Below are positions 15,455 through 19,053 of a DNA stretch of 19,053 nucleotides, one piece after another. Positions within the stretch are counted from its first letter, which is position 1. Every line of letters starts with the position of its first letter. The notes beneath the pieces were generated by a model. The model was not told where the DNA came from. It saw only the letters and a list, made by a program, of their open reading frames with translations, and made no database searches. Source of the DNA: JADFAK01 sp047615865 (GTDB lineage: Bacteria; Bacteroidota; Bacteroidia; Flavobacteriales_D; Sanyastnellaceae); NCBI GenBank assembly GCA_047615865.1, contig JBLHIB010000066.1, forward strand, positions 1 to 19,053. The letters run 5' to 3'. The position numbers were made by a program, and so were the translations under genes.

Positions 15455-15574
15455 TTAGAGGATACCTGTTCTGGACCATGGAATAGCGTGCACATACGAC
15501 CACATGCTATTGTGCATGCAGGCCGTATTCGGCTTGGACTTAAAAATGGTATTTCCTGGTGTTGTTGTAATCAT
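15455..15574 (-). CDS. Possible 39-codon leader peptide or small protein
   Basis: From the ATG at 15574, about 17 bases after a perfect -7 box, a 39-codon ORF reads MITTTPGNTIFKSKPNTAC... and ends ...SRTGIL. It contains two Trp, two His and two Met-x pairs, with no run of one amino acid as in classic biosynthetic leader peptides. Its last codons (Arg-Thr-Gly) contain GAACAGGT, which can pair with the terminator loop downstream. The transcript also contains GCCG-AATA-CGGC (15532-15521) and a longer, nearly perfect stem GCATGCACA/TGTGCACGC. It could be a leader peptide of an attenuator, a small protein, or merely an open frame in a structured RNA. Confidence 0.3.
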   Translation of the reverse strand: MITTTPGNTIFKSKPNTACMHNSMWSYVHAIPWSRTGIL

Positions 15575-15591
15575 GTTTTCTAAATGCGGCG

Positions 15592-15599
15592 CAAAGCTA
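15592..15599 (-). promoter_or_regulatory. Perfect Bacteroidota -7 box
   Basis: The minus strand reads TAGCTTTG followed by CGCCGC, an exact TAnnTTTG with the usual G/C-rich start region. No clear TTG is present at -33. It would start a transcript near 15586 that passes through the 39-codon ORF and the terminator at 15431-15399, about 185 bases if terminated, or continue into the thioesterase-TRIC genes. Confidence 0.55.
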
Positions 15600-15643
15600 A
15601 AGATAATTTGAATTGGGTGGGGTGAATTTTTTATGAAGCAAAT

Positions 15644-15671
15644 TTGAAGGCTTGAAGGCTTGAAGGTTTGA
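15644..15671. repeat. 8-bp tandem repeat, three and a half copies
   Basis: TTGAAGGC, TTGAAGGC, TTGAAGGT and TTGA follow one another without a gap. The array lies about 45-80 bases upstream of the minus-strand -7 box at 15592-15599 and about 90 bases upstream of the + strand gene at 15758. It could be a slippage-prone tract or phased protein-binding sites. Confidence 0.75.
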
Positions 15672-15743
15672 TTGTACGCCACTGAGAATCAAATAGTCAG
15701 GACATAATGTTACGGTCGAGGACTTATCACCTCCTCAAAATAG

Positions 15744-15751
15744 TATCTTAG
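15744..15751 (+). promoter_or_regulatory. Possible -7 box for the copper-type operon
   Basis: TATCTTAG differs from TAnnTTTG at one position and ends 6 bases before the ATG at 15758, which would give a leaderless or almost leaderless transcript. No -33 TTG is seen at the right distance. This is the best candidate in the stretch. Confidence 0.3.
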
Positions 15752-15757
15752 CGTACA

Positions 15758-16153
15758 ATGAAGACTGTTTTGACTTATATTTTTGTGGGGATTTACCTGA
15801 TATCTACGTCAGGTATTATCGTGAATTACCACATTTGTCAAGGCGATCTGGTAGAGTTAGAGCTCTATTCAGAAGTTCACAAATGCTGTGAAGCAGCTGA
15901 ACCTTGCTCGGAGACTCACTACGGAAAATCATGCTGTCGATTGGGTTCGATGCAGATTAACGTTGATACGAACCATCAGACTCCGGATTTATGGTCTCCT
16001 GCCATTCAGATGGATCAAGTCGTTTCGACCTCATTTTTAGTAATTGATGAGGTGTCCTCCGGTTCGGTTTCATGTGTTTGCGACATTAGGGATGGACCAC
16101 CCATTTTGGTCCCAACTTACATTCTTGATTGCGCGCTAATTTTTTATGCGTGA
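15758..16153 (+). CDS. HYC_CC_PP-family cysteine-rich protein
   Basis: This 131-residue protein matches the Bacteroidota HYC_CC_PP family by its named motifs: H25-I-C27 after the N-terminal hydrophobic segment (about 4-22), the CC pair at 43-44, and the PP pair at 114-115 before the hydrophobic C-terminus (ILVPTYILDCALIFY). Further cysteines are C50, C59-C60, C106, C108 and C125. The first segment may be a membrane anchor or signal, placing the Cys/His-rich part outside the cytoplasm, where it could bind metal. The biochemical role of the family is not established as far as I know. It is followed, after 88 bases on the same strand, by an MbnP-type copper protein and di-heme enzymes, which supports a part in copper handling. 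The family call rests on motif recall. Confidence 0.75.
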   Translation: MKTVLTYIFVGIYLISTSGIIVNYHICQGDLVELELYSEVHKCCEAAEPCSETHYGKSCCRLGSMQINVDTNHQTPDLWSPAIQMDQVVSTSFLVIDEVSSGSVSCVCDIRDGPPILVPTYILDCALIFYA

Positions 16154-16241
16154 TGCCTTTTCATGTTAAGCCATTCGGCTCAAGTTTAAACTCGTGAATT
16201 GCGATTTATTTTCTATTGATTTTTCTCAAAACTTATTTCTC

Positions 16242-17207
16242 ATGAAAAGAATTTTACTGTCTCTTATTTTGTTGACTTTCCTTACAGGAACAAGCTTCTC
16301 TCAAAACAACATTGAACTTAATTTTATTCACGAATTCGAAGGTCAAGAATTCAATTTGGCTGACCCATACGCGGTTACAGCAGATTATGATCTGAATATT
16401 ACCAGACTTCAATATTACATTTCGGAAATTGAAGTCACTCACGACGGCGGCCAAGTAACGGCTATTGAAAACACGTGGTTATTGGTTAATGCCAGTGAAG
16501 ATTCATCCTATGATCTAGGTTCGTATGATATTACGACTGTTGAATCAGTTGGATTTTGGATTGGTGTTGATGCGGCGCACAACCACCTAGATCCAGCTTC
16601 ATATGAGAGTGATCATCCATTGGCTTACATATTACCTCCTTCAATGCACTGGGGATGGGCAGCAGGTTATCGTTTTGTTGCTTTGGAAGGTAAAACAGGC
16701 AGTAGCATGTTGATTACATATGAAATCCATGCCTTAGGTGACGGAAATTATACAGAGGTGGATGTGGCTACTGGAGCCATTCAAGACGGAAGCACTTTGG
16801 CAATTAATCTCGGAGCAAATTACAACGGCTTATTCAACGGTCTTAATGTTAGTGGTGGTGTAATTAATCATGGTGAAACAGGTGTCGGAGTTACGTTGAT
16901 AGACAACATGTCCACTGACGTATTCTATGCCATGGATGGAACAAATAGTGTTTCTGAGTTGGATAAACTGAGTATGAAAGTCACTCCAAATCCAAGTAAC
17001 GGAATTTCTACTGTTTGGTTGAGTGAAAGAACGAGCCAACCTACAGCAATAACTGTTTACGACCTGGCTGGAAAAGTGATTAGCTCTGAAAATCTAAGAA
17101 TAGGGAGTATCACGGCCAACTTAGACATCCAAGATCCGGGGATGTATATCATCCAAGTTTCAGAGAATCAGGGCGTTGCCGAGAGTATTCGTTGGATAAG
17201 ACTTTGA
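16242..17207 (+). CDS. MbnP-family copper-binding protein with T9SS sorting domain
   Basis: From ATG 16242 the protein is 321 residues; the open frame continues upstream to 16194, but MKRILLSLILLTF... is a standard signal peptide, with likely cleavage after Ser20. Residues about 22-230 form an MbnP-like beta domain with LQYYISEI (57-64), the D110-x-x-H113-N-H115 stretch and the strongly diagnostic MHWGWAAGYRF (135-145). MbnP proteins bind copper, and their partner MbnH, a di-heme enzyme, oxidises a tryptophan of MbnP to kynurenine. Residues about 244-321 are a type A T9SS C-terminal domain (KVTPNPSNG at 246-254, then ITVYDLAGKVI and GMYIIQV), which directs export across the outer membrane and usually attachment to the cell surface. 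Two di-heme peroxidase genes follow at once. The family call is by motif, not alignment. Confidence 0.88.
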   Translation: MKRILLSLILLTFLTGTSFSQNNIELNFIHEFEGQEFNLADPYAVTADYDLNITRLQYYISEIEVTHDGGQVTAIENTWLLVNASEDSSYDLGSYDITTVESVGFWIGVDAAHNHLDPASYESDHPLAYILPPSMHWGWAAGYRFVALEGKTGSSMLITYEIHALGDGNYTEVDVATGAIQDGSTLAINLGANYNGLFNGLNVSGGVINHGETGVGVTLIDNMSTDVFYAMDGTNSVSELDKLSMKVTPNPSNGISTVWLSERTSQPTAITVYDLAGKVISSENLRIGSITANLDIQDPGMYIIQVSENQGVAESIRWIRL

Positions 17208-17210
17208 TAG

Positions 17211-18230
17211 GTGTCTAAACGGTTACTTATAGCGATCGCCTTCCTGGCCTCGTTCATCAGTTGTCACAAATCGGATAATCAAGATTGCCTACCAACAGAA
17301 CTTTCCAAGTTGAAAATTCCGGCCGGTTTTCCAGCGCCAGAATTTCCAGAGGACAACAAGTTTACAAATGCTCGTTGGGAATTGGGAAAAAAGTTGTTTT
17401 TCGATCCCGTGATGTCTCGAGATGAGTCCATTAGTTGTTCATCATGTCACAAAGCTGCTTTGGCTTTTAGCGATGATGTGGCATTAACTTCAGGTGTGGA
17501 TAATCTTCCTGGAACGAGAAATTCTCCGACCCTGACGAACGTGGCTTATCAGCCCTATTACACACGTGAAGGTGGTATTCCAACGCTTGAAATGCAAGTA
17601 GCCGTTCCTGTTCAAGAACACAATGAATTCGACTTCAACATGGTATTAATCGCTGAGCGCTTATTACTTGATGAAGTTTATGTTGATTTGAGTATGGAAG
17701 CATATGATGTGGAACCCAGTACCTTTGTAATTACAAGGGCGCTGGCCTGCTTCGAAAGGTCTATGATCTCTGGCGAAAGTCCCGCTGATTCTTATGACAA
17801 TGGAAATTTCTCAGCGCTATCGAATGTTGAACTAGAAGGGCGAGAACTTTTTTTCAATGATGAGATTGGCTGCGCCGAATGTCATGGCGGTATGAATTAC
17901 ACCTCATACAACTTCGAAAATAACGGTCTATATGAAGTATATGCCGATTCCGGAAGATATCGTTTGACCTTGCTGGAAGATGACATAGCTCGTTTCAAAG
18001 TTCCCACTTTGAGGAACATCGAAATGACAGCCCCATATATGCACGATGGGTCATTGTCCACACTAGAAGACGTAGTTGACCACTACTCAGCAGGTGGAAA
18101 TGGACATTTTAACCAAAGTCCCTTGGTCACGGAACTTGATTTGTCGGTCCAAGAGAAATCGGCCCTGATTTCCTTTTTAAAGGCACTAACAGATTCAAAT
18201 TTCATCACTGATGAAAGATTTCAGAACTAA
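17211..18230 (+). CDS. Di-heme cytochrome c peroxidase/MbnH-type lipoprotein, first copy
   Basis: This 339-residue periplasmic or surface lipoprotein (Cys18 in FISC) has two c-type heme sites, CSSCH (76-80) and CAECH (221-225), plus the family signatures GTRNSPTLTN (101-110), FKVPTLRNI (262-270) and APYMHDGS (274-281). Family members reduce hydrogen peroxide or, like MauG and MbnH, use high-valent heme to oxidise Trp or Tyr on a partner protein. The start is a GTG. It is forced by an in-frame TAG immediately before it, since no ATG occurs before the signal peptide. The MbnP stop is 3 bases away and in the same frame, so coupling is likely. Where relatives have FFWDGG between the hemes, this copy has YTREGG (117-122), so the inter-heme tryptophan is absent. 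That may change electron transfer or substrate use. Confidence 0.92.
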   Translation: MSKRLLIAIAFLASFISCHKSDNQDCLPTELSKLKIPAGFPAPEFPEDNKFTNARWELGKKLFFDPVMSRDESISCSSCHKAALAFSDDVALTSGVDNLPGTRNSPTLTNVAYQPYYTREGGIPTLEMQVAVPVQEHNEFDFNMVLIAERLLLDEVYVDLSMEAYDVEPSTFVITRALACFERSMISGESPADSYDNGNFSALSNVELEGRELFFNDEIGCAECHGGMNYTSYNFENNGLYEVYADSGRYRLTLLEDDIARFKVPTLRNIEMTAPYMHDGSLSTLEDVVDHYSAGGNGHFNQSPLVTELDLSVQEKSALISFLKALTDSNFITDERFQN

Positions 18231-18241
18231 CAACAAACTTG

Positions 18242-19053
18242 ATGAAGAAGATAATTTTTTTCATGCTGTTCATTCCTGTGGTGTTCTTTGCCTGCAAGAA
18301 AGACGATGATAACAACCAAAATACGGATGTTGAATTTGATGATACTCCTTATGTATTGGAACACAGTTATTTTCCTGCTCCAGATATAGCAGAAGACAAT
18401 CAACTTACTATCCAGGGCGTCAAATTAGGAAGGATGCTCTTTTATGATAAGGCACTTTCTAATGACAATTCTCTTTCTTGCGCTGGATGTCATGCACAGG
18501 GTGACGCTTTTAGCGATACCGCTCAGTTTAGCATTGGCGTCGAAGGATTGCCAGGTGGACGACAAGCTATGGCCATTTTTAATATGGCTTGGCATGGTGA
18601 AGGTTTCTTCTGGGATGGACGAGCACCACTTCTTAGAAATCAATCGATTTTACCTATTCAAGACCCGCTTGAAATGAACGAAACCTTGGATGATGTAATT
18701 GCCAAATTAGGCGCAAGTGAGCGATACAGAGATCAGTTTACCCGCGCGTTTGGCAATGAGACGATCAATCCCTTAAAAATTAGTCTAGCCCTGGAGCAGT
18801 TCATGAATAGCATTGTAAGTGTTGATTCGAAGTACGATCAATATTTGCTCGGTCAGGAAACTTTGACCGAAAGCGAGGAACGCGGACGACTCATTTTCTT
18901 TACGGAATTTGACCCAAGTGGGACACTTGTTGGCGGAGAGTGTTTTCATTGCCATGCCGGTGTAAACTTCGCCAACAATGAATTCATGAACAATGGACTA
19001 GAAGGAGATGGAGCTCAAGAGGATGTCGGACTTTTCGATGTCACAGATGATCC
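18242..19053 (+). CDS. Second di-heme peroxidase/MbnH-type lipoprotein, 3' end outside the window
   Basis: The frame is open from ATG 18242 to the window end, giving 270 residues of an expected 350 or more. It begins with a lipoprotein signal (FFAC, Cys18) and a KKDDDN-type start of the mature protein. Heme sites are CAGCH (80-84) and CFHCH (234-238). The inter-heme motif GFFWDGRAP (121-129, W124) is intact, as in MauG, MbnH and bacterial cytochrome c peroxidases. It starts 11 bases after the first copy. The two copies are clearly diverged rather than a recent duplication. Because it keeps the tryptophan needed for the shared high-valent di-heme state, this copy is the better candidate for an MbnH-like modifier of the upstream MbnP protein. 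That assignment is inference. Confidence 0.92.
   Translation, partial: MKKIIFFMLFIPVVFFACKKDDDNNQNTDVEFDDTPYVLEHSYFPAPDIAEDNQLTIQGVKLGRMLFYDKALSNDNSLSCAGCHAQGDAFSDTAQFSIGVEGLPGGRQAMAIFNMAWHGEGFFWDGRAPLLRNQSILPIQDPLEMNETLDDVIAKLGASERYRDQFTRAFGNETINPLKISLALEQFMNSIVSVDSKYDQYLLGQETLTESEERGRLIFFTEFDPSGTLVGGECFHCHAGVNFANNEFMNNGLEGDGAQEDVGLFDVTDD

Noticed and set aside
15455..15599. Leader as a classic amino-acid biosynthesis attenuator
   Set aside because: The short ORF has no run of one amino-acid codon and the downstream genes are not amino-acid biosynthetic, so the classic version is unlikely even if another attenuation mechanism is possible.
16194..16241. 16-residue N-terminal extension of the MbnP-like protein
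   Set aside because: It would bury the signal peptide behind an acidic, hydrophobic stretch and needs a TTG start; ATG 16242 begins a normal signal peptide.

Overview
The window looks like chromosomal DNA of a member of the Bacteroidota, probably a marine flavobacterium-like lineage. The evidence is a type IX secretion (T9SS) C-terminal sorting domain on one protein, a HYC_CC_PP-family protein (a Bacteroidota family), promoters of the Bacteroidota type (TTG about 19-20 bases before TAnnTTTG), A/T-rich leaders with few Shine-Dalgarno sequences, and moderately low GC. I see no rRNA, tRNA, IS element or CRISPR array. Both ends of the window cut a gene.

Region 1 (1-4269, + strand) is a tight four-gene operon: a 5'-truncated von Willebrand A (vWA) protein, a LolD/MacB-like ABC ATPase, an FtsX/MacB-type permease, and a small membrane-anchored coiled-coil protein. 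Gaps are 2-5 bases. It looks like an envelope ABC module with a vWA partner whose metal site is degenerate. A large secreted TPR-like protein (4279-7263, - strand) converges on it with only 9 bases between the stops.

Region 2 (7264-10432) holds housekeeping and stress genes: RNase R, preceded by three inverted repeats in a row, and the mechanosensitive channel MscL with a clear terminator. A gene-poor, hairpin-rich stretch follows (10433-10794).

Region 3 (10795-15378, - strand) reads right to left: hotdog acyl-CoA thioesterase, TRIC/YadS-type channel, a large M1 metallopeptidase with a barrel-like C-terminal half, and thioredoxin, which has its own textbook promoter. Upstream of the thioesterase is a leader with a promoter, a 39-codon ORF, a possible antiterminator and an intrinsic terminator, which resembles an attenuator or a small independent RNA.

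Region 4 (15758-19053, + strand) is the most distinctive part: a HYC_CC_PP cysteine-rich protein, an MbnP-family copper-binding protein fused to a T9SS sorting domain, and two different di-heme cytochrome c peroxidase/MauG/MbnH-type lipoproteins in tandem, the second cut by the window edge. By analogy with the methanobactin-associated MbnP/MbnH pair, this predicts a surface-exposed copper protein matured or served by di-heme enzymes in a T9SS bacterium. The first peroxidase lacks the tryptophan expected between its hemes and the second keeps it.
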